From: an uncultured Bacteroidota bacterium
Lineage (GTDB): Bacteria; Bacteroidota; Bacteroidia; Chitinophagales; Chitinophagaceae
Direction of reading: 5' to 3'
DNA length: 6,584 nt
Assembly (NCBI GenBank): GCA_946480675.1
Contig: CAMLKS010000136.1
Span: forward strand, 1 to 6,584
Below, one piece after another: positions 1-5,886 of the stretch; position 1 is the stretch's first letter; every line of letters starts with the position of its first letter. A program made the translations under genes and the position numbers. Under the pieces are notes generated by a model. It saw only the letters and a list, made by a program, of their open reading frames with translations, was not told the DNA's origin and searched no databases.

Positions 1-212
1 AGTTCATTTACTACAGTCAGCAAACCGTTCTTATTGATAGTACGGATAGCATCTGTGCTCAATTTTAATACAACCCAACGGTCTTCTTCAGCAAGGAAGA
101 AACGTTTTGTCTGCAGGTTAGGCAGAAAACGACGTTTTGCTTTCTTGTTAGAGAATGATATTTTATGACCTGTTATAGGTTTCTTGCCTGTTACCTGACA
201 AACGCGTGCCAT
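1..212 (-). CDS. rpmB: Ribosomal protein L28 (bL28), N-terminal part, cut by window edge
   Basis: Structural protein of the large (50S) ribosomal subunit. The visible 70 residues begin [20 protein letters not shown] and continue through the basic stretch [17 protein letters not shown] and the RWVVLKLST segment, which is the classic bL28 pattern. Family members are about 78-80 residues in this phylum, so only the last few residues lie outside the window. There is a single Cys near the N-terminus and no CxxC pair in the visible part, so this looks like the zinc-free form. The start is the ATG at 212-210, about 20 bases downstream of a promoter-like TACCTTTG. In many Bacteroidota rpmB is followed by rpmG and a tiny DUF4295 gene; these would lie to the left of the window and cannot be confirmed here. 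Identification is near certain. Confidence 0.97.
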   Translation of the reverse strand, partial: MARVCQVTGKKPITGHKISFSNKKAKRRFLPNLQTKRFFLAEEDRWVVLKLSTDAIRTINKNGLLTVVNE

Positions 213-232
213 TCTGTTAAAATTTAGGACTG

Positions 233-240
233 CAAAGGTA
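233..240 (-). promoter_or_regulatory. Bacteroidota-type -7 promoter element for rpmB
   Basis: On the minus strand this reads TACCTTTG, a perfect match to the Bacteroidota -7 consensus TAnnTTTG. A TTTG (minus strand, 264-267) lies 23 bases upstream and could be the -33 element, at the long end of the usual spacing. Transcription would start near 226, leaving a short A/T-rich leader before the rpmB start at 212. It implies rpmB has its own promoter rather than depending on read-through from bshB1. No experiment supports it here; the call rests on motif, position and strand. Confidence 0.6.
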
Positions 241-319
241 GTAAAATTTCAAAACTAAAAAGCCAAATGCAGAAAAAATATTTTGAAATATATCTGTCTG
301 CCGGCCAAACATGCAGCTT

Positions 320-1060
320 TTAAGCCATTTCAGGCAGCAAAAGCTGGTCCAGGCTGCTAATTCCCGGTACATTTTCACACACGTAACCTTCGCCATACTT
401 TACGCCAATGCGTTTGCCCAGCAGTAAAGAGCGGGCTTCTATAGCATCTAGAAATCCGCTTTTTGAAATGTATGTTTCTGGTTCTGAGGTGTTTGCATTA
501 GGATTATGAAACTGGCTGCCATAGCATTTAATGGCTTCCATCTTGGTTTCGTGGGTATCCGTTACGTCCACTACCAGTGTAGGCTCCATAAAACGGTCCT
601 GTATCATATGAAACACCCTTTTAGGGCGCCACGCTTCCTGCTCGCGACCATCATATTCAGTCTTTATCATACGAAGGCCTGATAGAAAGCAGGCATCGGC
701 TATCAGTTTACCGGCCCTGCCATGGTCGGGGTGGCGGTCGGCAACGGCATTCGCTATTACTATATCGGGCTGATACTTACGCAGATAGGTGATCAGTTTA
801 CGTTGGTGGGCTTCATCATTTGCAAAAAAGCCATCGGCCATATGTGCGCATTCACGTACGGCCATGCCCATCACTTTAGCAGCAGCCTGTGCTTCCTGCA
901 GGCGCAGCTCGGCTGTGCCACGGCTGCCCAGTTCGCCGGCAGTAAGGTCCAGTATGCCTACGGCTTGCCCCATGCGGGCATGTTTTATCAGGGTGCCGGC
1001 AGCACTCAACTCCAGGTCGTCAGGATGTACACCAATAGCAAGGATGTGTAGTTTTTGCAT
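320..1060 (-). CDS. bshB1: Bacillithiol biosynthesis deacetylase BshB1
   Basis: Zinc-dependent deacetylase of the LmbE/PIG-L family that removes the acetyl group from GlcNAc-malate, the second step in making the low-molecular-weight thiol bacillithiol in the cytoplasm. With the chosen start the protein is 246 residues, close to family size. It shows the N-terminal HPDD motif (His12, Asp15) and DRHPDHGRA (Asp108-Ala116, including His110 and His113). In the related Bacillus cereus enzyme the zinc ligands are His12, Asp15 and His113, so the catalytic set appears complete. The C-terminal GKRIGVKYGEGYVCE region also fits BshB1. An in-frame ATG at 1087-1085 would add nine residues (MHPANAAVF), but it lies upstream of the start site predicted from the promoter-like motif at 1085-1092 and spoils the alignment to HPDD, so the ATG at 1060-1058 is preferred. 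The partner genes bshA and bshC are not in the window. BshB2/Mca-type deacetylases are the main alternative. Confidence 0.9.
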   Translation of the reverse strand: MQKLHILAIGVHPDDLELSAAGTLIKHARMGQAVGILDLTAGELGSRGTAELRLQEAQAAAKVMGMAVRECAHMADGFFANDEAHQRKLITYLRKYQPDIVIANAVADRHPDHGRAGKLIADACFLSGLRMIKTEYDGREQEAWRPKRVFHMIQDRFMEPTLVVDVTDTHETKMEAIKCYGSQFHNPNANTSEPETYISKSGFLDAIEARSLLLGKRIGVKYGEGYVCENVPGISSLDQLLLPEMA

Positions 1061-1084
1061 AAATACGGCCGCATTTGCGGGATG

Positions 1085-1092
1085 CAAAAATA
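1085..1092 (-). promoter_or_regulatory. Candidate -7 promoter element for bshB1
   Basis: The minus strand reads TATTTTTG, matching TAnnTTTG, inside the 48-base gap between the DUF4294 gene and bshB1. Transcription would begin near 1078, about 18 bases ahead of the preferred ATG at 1060. I could not find a TTTG or TTG at 17-23 bases upstream, so the -33 half is missing or diverged. The adjacent leader holds a small 5-bp hairpin (TTTGC/GCAAA, 1074-1088). Moderate to weak support. Confidence 0.4.
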
Positions 1093-1108
1093 CTGTATAA
1101 ATATGTGA

Positions 1109-1765
1109 TTAATTGCGACGCGCCTGCAACATAAGGGCTTGTTGCCGCTGATATTTATATTGATAATAGTAATTGGCCTCCAGCTCGGCTACAATGGCTT
1201 CCACATCTTTGTCCCTTTCGTAAGGGTCATATTCGCGTTTCAGGCTGTTGCTGAACAGTACCGCTACCGACTGCCATATTACGGCAGAGAATCCACCTTT
1301 CAATTCGCGAATGATATGGTAACAGTTCTTACCCGTTTGCCTGTTTATAAGCTTTACCAGTATTTGCCCCTGGGTAATGGTCAGGTTTTCCAGTTCGCCT
1401 TTAAAGCGTTTATTCAGTTTGCTCTCTACTGTATTCAGGTACTGGCGGCGTTTCTTTTTGTCATCGCCTATCTGTTCAAGGTTTTTGTCCACATCTTTCA
1501 GTATCTCGGCAGCGGCTATAGCATAGGGATACACTTTGGTCACATTATACTTTAGCCTGTCATATTTGGCACGCTGGCGGGCCAGGTGGCGCGGAAGCCT
1601 GCCTGTTTTTTCTACCTCGGGCAGAAATACCATGGCAAATGTATCGACACCCACTACGATGCCTCCAAGCATAATAGTATCATTACCGTTCTGTTGTGCC
1701 ATGGAAACTCCGGGGCGAAACAGGCAGCAGATGAAGAATAGTATACATGCAATGCGTAGATACAT
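1109..1765 (-). CDS. DUF4294 family secreted protein
   Basis: A 218-residue protein of a Bacteroidota-restricted family of unknown function. Residues 1-24 form a signal peptide with a hydrophobic core (ACILFFICCLF) and a likely cleavage after SMA before Gln24, so it is probably exported to the periplasm. The DUF4294 region covers roughly residues 35-190: it includes LKYNVTKVYPYA (71-82), a charged helical stretch rich in Lys and Arg (about 90-125), the motif TITQGQILVKLINRQTG (129-145), and ELKGGFSAVIWQ (154-165) leading to LKREYDPYERD. The C-terminus is Tyr- and Gln-rich (YYYQYKYQRQQ). It starts 140 bases from the divergent lipoprotein gene and lies 48 bases upstream of bshB1 on the same strand, so the two may be cotranscribed, although bshB1 may also have its own promoter. 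I saw no TAnnTTTG motif for this gene. The family assignment is from recall of the conserved motifs; the biochemical role is unknown. Confidence 0.85.
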   Translation of the reverse strand: MYLRIACILFFICCLFRPGVSMAQQNGNDTIMLGGIVVGVDTFAMVFLPEVEKTGRLPRHLARQRAKYDRLKYNVTKVYPYAIAAAEILKDVDKNLEQIGDDKKKRRQYLNTVESKLNKRFKGELENLTITQGQILVKLINRQTGKNCYHIIRELKGGFSAVIWQSVAVLFSNSLKREYDPYERDKDVEAIVAELEANYYYQYKYQRQQALMLQARRN

Positions 1766-1879
1766 AGCCTACTGTAAATTTCTGCTTTTCGGCTGGTATT
1801 TTTGTCAGCGTATTCCCTAAATATTTGAAAAAAAGGGATGGATACCAGTGCAATGGCATCATTTTGCATCGCCATATAG

Positions 1880-1887
1880 TAACTTTG
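1880..1887 (+). promoter_or_regulatory. Candidate -7 promoter element for the lipoprotein operon
   Basis: TAACTTTG is a perfect match to TAnnTTTG. Transcription would begin near 1894, giving a leader of about 12 bases before the ATG at 1906. The closest upstream TTTG (1863-1866) is only 13 bases away, shorter than the normal 17-23, so the -33 element is uncertain. This may drive the run of five plus-strand genes ending at purQ. Confidence 0.5.
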
Positions 1888-1900
1888 TTTACGTAAAAGG
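1885..1900. repeat. Copy 1 of a repeated 16-base sequence with a 10-base palindrome
   Basis: TTGTTTACGTAAAAGG occurs here and again, identical and in the same orientation, at 4040-4055. It contains the palindrome TTTACGTAAA (1888-1897). This copy overlaps the end of the candidate -7 element, spans the predicted transcription start, and supplies the AAAGG of an SD-like AAAGGA (1896-1901) four bases before the lipoprotein ATG. It could be an operator, but with only two copies and one of them inside a gene, chance cannot be excluded. Confidence 0.5.
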
Positions 1901-1905
1901 ATACT

Positions 1906-2163
1906 ATGAATAGAATTGCGGTAATACTGGCTTTATTGGTGACCACAGGAATGGCGGCCTGCAGCACGCAGGAAGGTAAAAAGATGTCTCAGAACGAGAT
2001 CAATGCCAAGGTAGATTCTATAGTAGGTACACGGATAGAAGAGCTGAACAACCAGGCTACAGAAGACCTTGACAGGCGCATGTCGATAGAAGTGAAGGCC
2101 AAGGCAGATTCCATTGTTCAGGCATATGAGCAATCGCAGCAACCGGCTGCTAACCCGCAATAG
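1906..2163 (+). CDS. Small lipoprotein with duplicated helical segment
   Basis: An 85-residue protein with a lipoprotein signal peptide: MNR, a hydrophobic stretch (IAVILALLVTTG) and a lipobox MAAC with Cys19 as the lipidation site. The Met at -3 is less usual than Leu but acceptable. The mature part of 67 residues is strongly charged and probably helical. It carries two related segments, AKVDSIV (34-40) and AKADSIV (65-71), spaced 31 residues apart. The tail is rich in Gln, Pro and Ala (SQQPAANPQ). The start is supported by the SD-like AAAGGA four bases upstream and a promoter-like element at 1880-1887. The next gene begins five bases after the stop, so cotranscription is likely. I do not recognise a named family; it resembles short envelope lipoproteins that act as helical spacers, but no function can be assigned. 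Confidence 0.8.
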   Translation: MNRIAVILALLVTTGMAACSTQEGKKMSQNEINAKVDSIVGTRIEELNNQATEDLDRRMSIEVKAKADSIVQAYEQSQQPAANPQ

Positions 2164-2168
2164 GTTTT

Positions 2169-2585
2169 ATGTCACTGCCTGGTAACGATCATCCCATATT
2201 ATATTTTGATGGCGTGTGTAACTTATGCAACGGTGTTGTGCAGCAGGTTATAAAAAACGACAGGAAACAACAATTCCTGTTTGCTTCCCTGCAGTCGGGT
2301 GCTGGCGCTGCGGCGCAGGAAACTATTAAACCCCAATACGGCAAAGTGCCGGACAGTATCATCCTGTATCATAAAGGGAAATATTACATAAAATCGGCTG
2401 CGGCATTGAAAACAGCCTGGCTGCTGGGCGGGGCATGGAAACTGCTGGCCATAGGTTATATTCTGCCCCCGTTTTTTCGTAATATAGTATACGATTGGGT
2501 AGCGCGTAACCGCTACAGGTGGTTTGGCAGGCAGGATACTTGTATGATGCCGACAGAAGAACTGAATGCCCGTTTTTTATCATAA
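2169..2585 (+). CDS. DCC1-family thiol-disulfide oxidoreductase (DUF393)
   Basis: A 138-residue protein of the DUF393/DCC1 family, named for a conserved DxxCxxC motif. Here it is YFDGVCNLCNG, with Asp14, Cys17 and Cys20 forming a thioredoxin-like CxxC redox pair. Other family marks are the DRKQQFLFASLQS segment (31-42), DSIILYHKGKYYIKSAAAL (62-80), a hydrophobic middle (WLLGGAWKLLAIGYILPPFF) and the C-terminal RNRYRWFGRQDTCMMPTEELNARFL. There is no signal peptide, so it is predicted to be cytoplasmic, perhaps peripheral to the membrane. The family is predicted to carry out thiol-disulfide exchange, but its substrates are generally not known. It starts five bases after the lipoprotein stop and is followed by a 45-base gap with no clear terminator. 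Cys125 is a third cysteine in the C-terminal motif. Family assignment is secure; role is not. Confidence 0.92.
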   Translation: MSLPGNDHPILYFDGVCNLCNGVVQQVIKNDRKQQFLFASLQSGAGAAAQETIKPQYGKVPDSIILYHKGKYYIKSAAALKTAWLLGGAWKLLAIGYILPPFFRNIVYDWVARNRYRWFGRQDTCMMPTEELNARFLS

Positions 2586-2630
2586 ACGTTTTAATCCCTG
2601 CATTAGCAGTAGTGCAGTTAATTTTATTGT

Positions 2631-4085
2631 ATGCGCAATCTTGTATTGGTAGTTATATTGATGATGGGGCTGGGCTCTTTGCAGAAAGGGTATGGGCAGG
2701 AAGTCATTTATTCTCAGTATGAAAAGTTTGACATCCGCAATGGCGACTATTCTGTAGCCGGCAAGGTGGGCGATTTATTATATGTATATCGCGGTGGCAG
2801 CGATGGTTATTACCTGGATGCCTATAATAACAATATGGAAAGGGTAGCCACTGTGGTGCTCGATTTCATACAGGGACGTGTATATGAAACCAAGTTCTAT
2901 ACTTATACCGACCATATGATATTGCTATATCAGGTGCTGGATGGTGCCCGGCTTACACAATATGCCGTATTGCTGGACGAGAAGGCAAGACTGGTAAAAC
3001 GCCCGATAGCACTGGATAACACAAAGATCGGGTTGTTTGGCGGCAGCAAAAAGACATTTAACTACGCCATATCCGACGATAAGAAAAAACTGGTGGTGTA
3101 TGGTGTATATGGTGGTGGCCGAAACCTGGAGGCAAAATTCATATGGATGGACGACCAATTGAACATTACCGGCAGGAATACGGCATCTTATACTGCGGAG
3201 AATGATGTGGAATATGGCGAGGGCCTGCTCTATAATGATGGCACCCTATACTTGCCTGCATATACCCCTGTAGGTAGCCGTAACTATGCTGACCAGTTGT
3301 GGTTATTGATGCTAAAGCAAGACATGCGCAAATTTACACCTGTAGAAGTAGCGCTGAATGAGCAGTATGCTGCCGGAACCTATATGAAGTTGGATGCGGA
3401 TAAAGAAAGGATATATGTAGGTGGCTTTTATTCCGATAAAAAGAATGGTAATTATGAAGGCGTGCTATACACGTATTATGATATAAAAACAGGTAGCTTT
3501 CAGCCAACAAGGCTGATGCCGTTTGATGACCGCATGCGCAATGCCACAGGCGGTAACAGCAAAAAACGTGCATTTAATGATCACCAGGTAAGGCAATTGA
3601 TAGTGAAAAGCGATGGTGGTTTCTTGCTGATAAGCGAAGATTATTTTGTGACCACCCGCAATAGCTATTCACCCGGCTTCGGTTATTACTCTTTCTACTA
3701 CCCAACTATGGGCGCTACGGTGCGCGAATATCATTACAACGATATTATGGTGCTTTCTTACGACCCAACCGGGCAGATGGAATGGAATACCTTTATTCGT
3801 AAAGACCAGTATTCGCAGGAAGATGGGGGTATGTTCTCTTCCTATGCATTGATAAATACGGGCGGCGCTATCGGTTTTTTATTCAATGATTTTAATACAT
3901 CCCGTTCTCGTGTGCAACTGGCTACAATGGATGCCAGCGGAAGAACTGATATTCATTCGTTAGCGCCGGGCGATGGTCAGGATGCCGACTGGTTGCCACG
4001 CTCTGCCAAACAGATAGCAGCACGTGAAATAATTGTGCCTTGTTTACGTAAAAGGCAAATCTGCTTTGCCAAAATTGTATTTTAG
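2631..4085 (+). CDS. Secreted protein of unknown function, 484 residues, probably beta-rich
   Basis: I do not recognise a named domain. The N-terminus (MRNLVLVVILMMGLGSLQKGYGQ) is a signal peptide with probable cleavage near Gln23, so the protein should reach the periplasm or outer membrane. The mature part is rich in Tyr, Gly and Asp and has many short alternating segments such as DLLYVYRGG, KKLVVYGVYGGG, GTLYLPAY, ERIYVGGFY and GGFLLISEDYF. These look like strands of a repeated beta-sheet or propeller-type fold; this is an inference from pattern only. A Tyr-rich insert lies at about residues 344-370 (NSYSPGFGYYSFYYP). The only two cysteines are Cys471 and Cys478 in the last 14 residues, a possible disulfide. 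The C-terminus ends FAKIVF and shows no obvious type IX secretion domain. It lies 45 bases after the DCC1 gene and 20 bases before the DUF6427 gene, all on the same strand. The start fits the signal peptide well. Confidence 0.8.
   Translation: MRNLVLVVILMMGLGSLQKGYGQEVIYSQYEKFDIRNGDYSVAGKVGDLLYVYRGGSDGYYLDAYNNNMERVATVVLDFIQGRVYETKFYTYTDHMILLYQVLDGARLTQYAVLLDEKARLVKRPIALDNTKIGLFGGSKKTFNYAISDDKKKLVVYGVYGGGRNLEAKFIWMDDQLNITGRNTASYTAENDVEYGEGLLYNDGTLYLPAYTPVGSRNYADQLWLLMLKQDMRKFTPVEVALNEQYAAGTYMKLDADKERIYVGGFYSDKKNGNYEGVLYTYYDIKTGSFQPTRLMPFDDRMRNATGGNSKKRAFNDHQVRQLIVKSDGGFLLISEDYFVTTRNSYSPGFGYYSFYYPTMGATVREYHYNDIMVLSYDPTGQMEWNTFIRKDQYSQEDGGMFSSYALINTGGAIGFLFNDFNTSRSRVQLATMDASGRTDIHSLAPGDGQDADWLPRSAKQIAAREIIVPCLRKRQICFAKIVF
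4040..4055. repeat. Copy 2 of the repeated 16-base sequence
   Basis: Identical to 1885-1900, with the same TTTACGTAAA palindrome (4043-4052). This copy is inside the end of the 484-residue secreted protein gene, where it encodes the residues from Cys471 to Arg475 (C-L-R-K-R), about 50 bases before the GTG start of the DUF6427 gene. It could be an internal regulatory site or simply a coincidence of coding sequence. Confidence 0.45.
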
Positions 4086-4105
4086 CTGCAAATTAGCTTT
4101 ACTGA

Positions 4106-5089
4106 GTGCTGCACCTCGTTCGGAATAACAGTCCATATACCGTTATAATACTATTTATAGTCACACTGCTGGTAAAACTGCAGGCATTGAGCCACCCCGT
4201 GTTGCCTGTGGTGCCGGAGCATCATGTACTGTTTAGCGCAGTAGTAGGCTTTTTTAATTTCTTTTTTCGCAATAGCGGCTTTGCATTTACCATGCTGGCT
4301 GCTATTATGCTGTACGGACAGGCTATTTATCTCAATGCTGTATCGGTAAAACACCGGCTGCAGGCCAAACCTACTTATGTGGTAGCATTCCTGTATATCC
4401 TTCTTACATCATTATACCCACCCTTTAGCAGCTTTAGTGAAACCCTGCTGGTAAACTGGTGCCTGATAGCCGGCATAGATATGTTGCTGGGTTTTCACCA
4501 GGCAGCACAGCCACGCAAGCATATATTCAATACCGGCTTTGTGCTAAGCATAGCTGGCATCCTGCACTTCCAGGCAGTGGCCTATTTGCTGTTATTATTC
4601 ATGGTATTGCTGATGCTGCGCACATTCAATGCAGGAGAATGGATAGTAGGTATAGTGGGATACCTTACGCCTTTTTACTTGTATACAGCCATTCTTTTCC
4701 TGGTAGATAAGTTGCCAACGTTGAGGTTATGGCCGGAAATAGGAATGTCATTGCCGCGTAATATTTCCAATCCCCTCTACCTGATAGGAACAGTAGTAGG
4801 TGTTGTCATTCTGTTCTTTTCGGGGGTATACACGTTGCAGGGCTACATGCCTAAGGCCAGCGTATATATGCGCCGGATGTGGAGTTCCATTGCTGCCTTT
4901 CTGTTTATGTCTATAGCGGTGGCTATAGGTACAGATATATCGGAAACCAGTATATGGCTGGTGGCTATGCCTGCATTGAGCCTTATTATAGCCCCGGCAT
5001 TAAGCGTGGAAAAAACTAAATGGTTTAGTAATTTTGCGTTTTATTTTTCGCTGTTGCTTGTGCTCTTTTGCCAGCTGGCTATTAAATAA
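4106..5089 (+). CDS. DUF6427 family polytopic inner-membrane protein
   Basis: A 327-residue, very hydrophobic protein with about nine or ten predicted membrane segments, for example YTVIILFIVTLLVKLQAL (11-28), FTMLAAIMLYGQAIYL, VVAFLYILLTSLYPPF, LLVNWCLIAGIDMLLGF, AVAYLLLLFMVLLML, IVGIVGYLTPFYLYTAILFLV and FAFYFSLLLVLFCQLAI at the end. The order of NNSPYT near the N-terminus, KPTYVVAFLYILLTSLYPPFSSFS, NTGFVLSIAGILHFQAVAYLL and TPFYLYT matches the Bacteroidota family DUF6427, whose function is unknown. The start is GTG: an in-frame TGA lies immediately before it (4103-4105), and a later start would delete the conserved N-terminal segment. No clear Shine-Dalgarno or TAnnTTTG promoter precedes it. 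It is 20 bases after the upstream gene and 20 bases before purQ, so it is probably cotranscribed with both. Family call is from motif recall. Confidence 0.82.
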   Translation: MLHLVRNNSPYTVIILFIVTLLVKLQALSHPVLPVVPEHHVLFSAVVGFFNFFFRNSGFAFTMLAAIMLYGQAIYLNAVSVKHRLQAKPTYVVAFLYILLTSLYPPFSSFSETLLVNWCLIAGIDMLLGFHQAAQPRKHIFNTGFVLSIAGILHFQAVAYLLLLFMVLLMLRTFNAGEWIVGIVGYLTPFYLYTAILFLVDKLPTLRLWPEIGMSLPRNISNPLYLIGTVVGVVILFFSGVYTLQGYMPKASVYMRRMWSSIAAFLFMSIAVAIGTDISETSIWLVAMPALSLIIAPALSVEKTKWFSNFAFYFSLLLVLFCQLAIK

Positions 5090-5109
5090 CAAACTGCTTA
5101 ATCTATATA

Positions 5110-5802
5110 ATGAAATTCGGAATTATAGTTTTCCCGGGCTCCAACTGCGACAGGGATATGATGCATGCCCTGAAAGATGACCTGCAACAGGAAGTAGTAA
5201 TGCTGTGGCACAAAGACCGCGACCTGAGCATGTTTACCAAAGATGACTGCATTGTACTGCCGGGGGGGTTCTCTTATGGCGACTACCTGCGCTGCGGTGC
5301 GCTGGCGCGTTTTAGCCCTATTATGGAGCAAGTAGTGAATTTCGCCAATAATGGTGGTAAGGTACTGGGTGTTTGTAATGGTTTCCAGATACTGTGCGAA
5401 TCGGGCCTGCTGCCCGGCGCGCTGCTGCTGAACGACCACCAGAAGTTTACCTGCAAAAACGTATTTATCAAATCCGAAGACAATAAAAATTTTGTAGGTA
5501 AGAATGTAGGCGACAAGATATTGAAGATACCCGTAGCACATGGCGAAGGCCGCTACCAGGCAGATGCCGCTACGCTGGAAAAGCTGGCCGCTAACGACCA
5601 GGTGGTATTCCGCTATTGCGATGAGCAAGGGCAAGTGCATATAGATTCAAACCCTAACGGTGCTACTAACAATATAGCAGGCATTTGCAACGAAGGCCGC
5701 AATGTATTTGGTATGATGCCGCACCCAGAGCGTGCCTGCAGCGATGCATTGCACAATATAGACGGCAGGGTTATACTGGAGGCTTTCAGCAGGATGAACT
5801 AA
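5110..5802 (+). CDS. purQ: Phosphoribosylformylglycinamidine synthase, glutaminase subunit PurQ
   Basis: Class I glutamine amidotransferase that releases ammonia from glutamine for PurL, which converts FGAR to FGAM in the fourth step of purine synthesis in the cytoplasm. The 230-residue length is normal for PurQ. The N-terminus MKFGIIVFPGSNCDRD is characteristic, as are PGGFSYGDYLRCGALA (51-66), the nucleophile motif GVCNGFQILCESGLLPGALL with Cys89, the NxKFxCKNVFI-like segment (108-120) and the MPHPER motif with His205 and Glu207, completing the Cys-His-Glu triad. AHGEGRYQ (143-150) is also typical. A separate PurQ implies that the organism uses the three-part PurS/PurQ/small-PurL enzyme rather than the single large PurL of many other Bacteroidota; the partners are not in the window. 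It starts 20 bases after the DUF6427 gene and is followed by a strong hairpin terminator. Confidence 0.97.
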   Translation: MKFGIIVFPGSNCDRDMMHALKDDLQQEVVMLWHKDRDLSMFTKDDCIVLPGGFSYGDYLRCGALARFSPIMEQVVNFANNGGKVLGVCNGFQILCESGLLPGALLLNDHQKFTCKNVFIKSEDNKNFVGKNVGDKILKIPVAHGEGRYQADAATLEKLAANDQVVFRYCDEQGQVHIDSNPNGATNNIAGICNEGRNVFGMMPHPERACSDALHNIDGRVILEAFSRMN

Positions 5803-5814
5803 ACTTTAAAGTTT
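5801..5814. repeat. 14-base perfect palindrome at the purQ stop codon
   Basis: AAACTTTAAAGTTT is its own reverse complement and overlaps the last two bases of the purQ TAA. It is A/T-rich and lies directly before the terminator hairpin. It could be a minor hairpin, a protein site or an accident of composition; no function is assigned. Confidence 0.4.
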
Positions 5815-5820
5815 TCATAA

Positions 5821-5849
5821 AACGTTGGGTATCACCCAACGTTATTTTT
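5821..5849 (+). terminator. Rho-independent-type terminator after purQ
   Basis: A perfect 10-bp inverted repeat, AACGTTGGGT (5821-5830) and ACCCAACGTT (5834-5843), encloses a three-base loop (ATC) and is followed by A and five T residues (5845-5849). It starts 18 bases after the purQ stop. It probably ends the plus-strand transcription unit and separates it from the DsbD-type gene, which starts at 5887. Because an A-rich stretch precedes the stem, some function on the minus strand is possible, but no minus-strand gene ends here. Confidence 0.85.
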
Positions 5850-5886
5850 CCGGAATCATTTCTTATTACAAAGAAAGTACCATAAC

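Larger units (their letters stand above)
1766..1905. promoter_or_regulatory. Divergent intergenic region between DUF4294 and lipoprotein genes
   Basis: This 140-base A/T-rich region separates two head-to-head genes and must carry both of their promoters. On the plus side it contains a perfect TAnnTTTG at 1880-1887 and a palindrome at 1888-1897. It also holds nested inverted repeats: CTGGTAT (1793-1799) with ATACCAG (1842-1848), and inside them TCCCT (1814-1818) with AGGGA (1834-1838). No matching motif was seen on the minus strand for the DUF4294 gene. Confidence 0.6.

Noticed and set aside
278..291. ATATTT/AAATAT inverted repeat between rpmB and bshB1 as a terminator
   Set aside because: Made only of A/T pairs with a two-base gap and in an A/T-rich stretch, so expected by composition.
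722..1100. Two open frames on the plus strand opposite bshB1
   Set aside because: Both are shadows of the bshB1 coding sequence, with cysteine- and alanine-rich low-information translations and no start signals.
1797..1804. TATTTTTG on the plus strand as a second promoter for the lipoprotein gene
   Set aside because: It fits TAnnTTTG, but no TTTG or TTG lies 17-23 bases upstream, the region is A/T-rich, and it would create a leader of nearly 100 bases when a better placed motif exists at 1880-1887.
1139..1820. Plus-strand frames opposite the DUF4294 gene
   Set aside because: Antisense to a gene with a signal peptide and conserved family motifs; the translations show no domain.
2599..2617. 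Inverted repeat CTGCA/TGCAG as a terminator between the DCC1 and 484-residue genes
   Set aside because: Only five base pairs with a nine-base loop and no proper T run directly after it; too weak to call.
4094..4101. TAGCTTTA as a promoter for the DUF6427 gene
   Set aside because: It lacks the final G of TAnnTTTG and would start transcription at or after the GTG start codon.
5262..5268. Run of seven G residues in purQ as a possible frameshift
   Set aside because: The reading frame is intact on both sides and encodes the conserved PGGFSYGDY motif, so the run is real and in frame.
5098..5640. A 180-codon open frame on the minus strand opposite purQ
   Set aside because: It is fully antisense to an unmistakable purQ, has no recognisable motif, and its Gln/Tyr/Val-rich content is what the complement of purQ codons produces.
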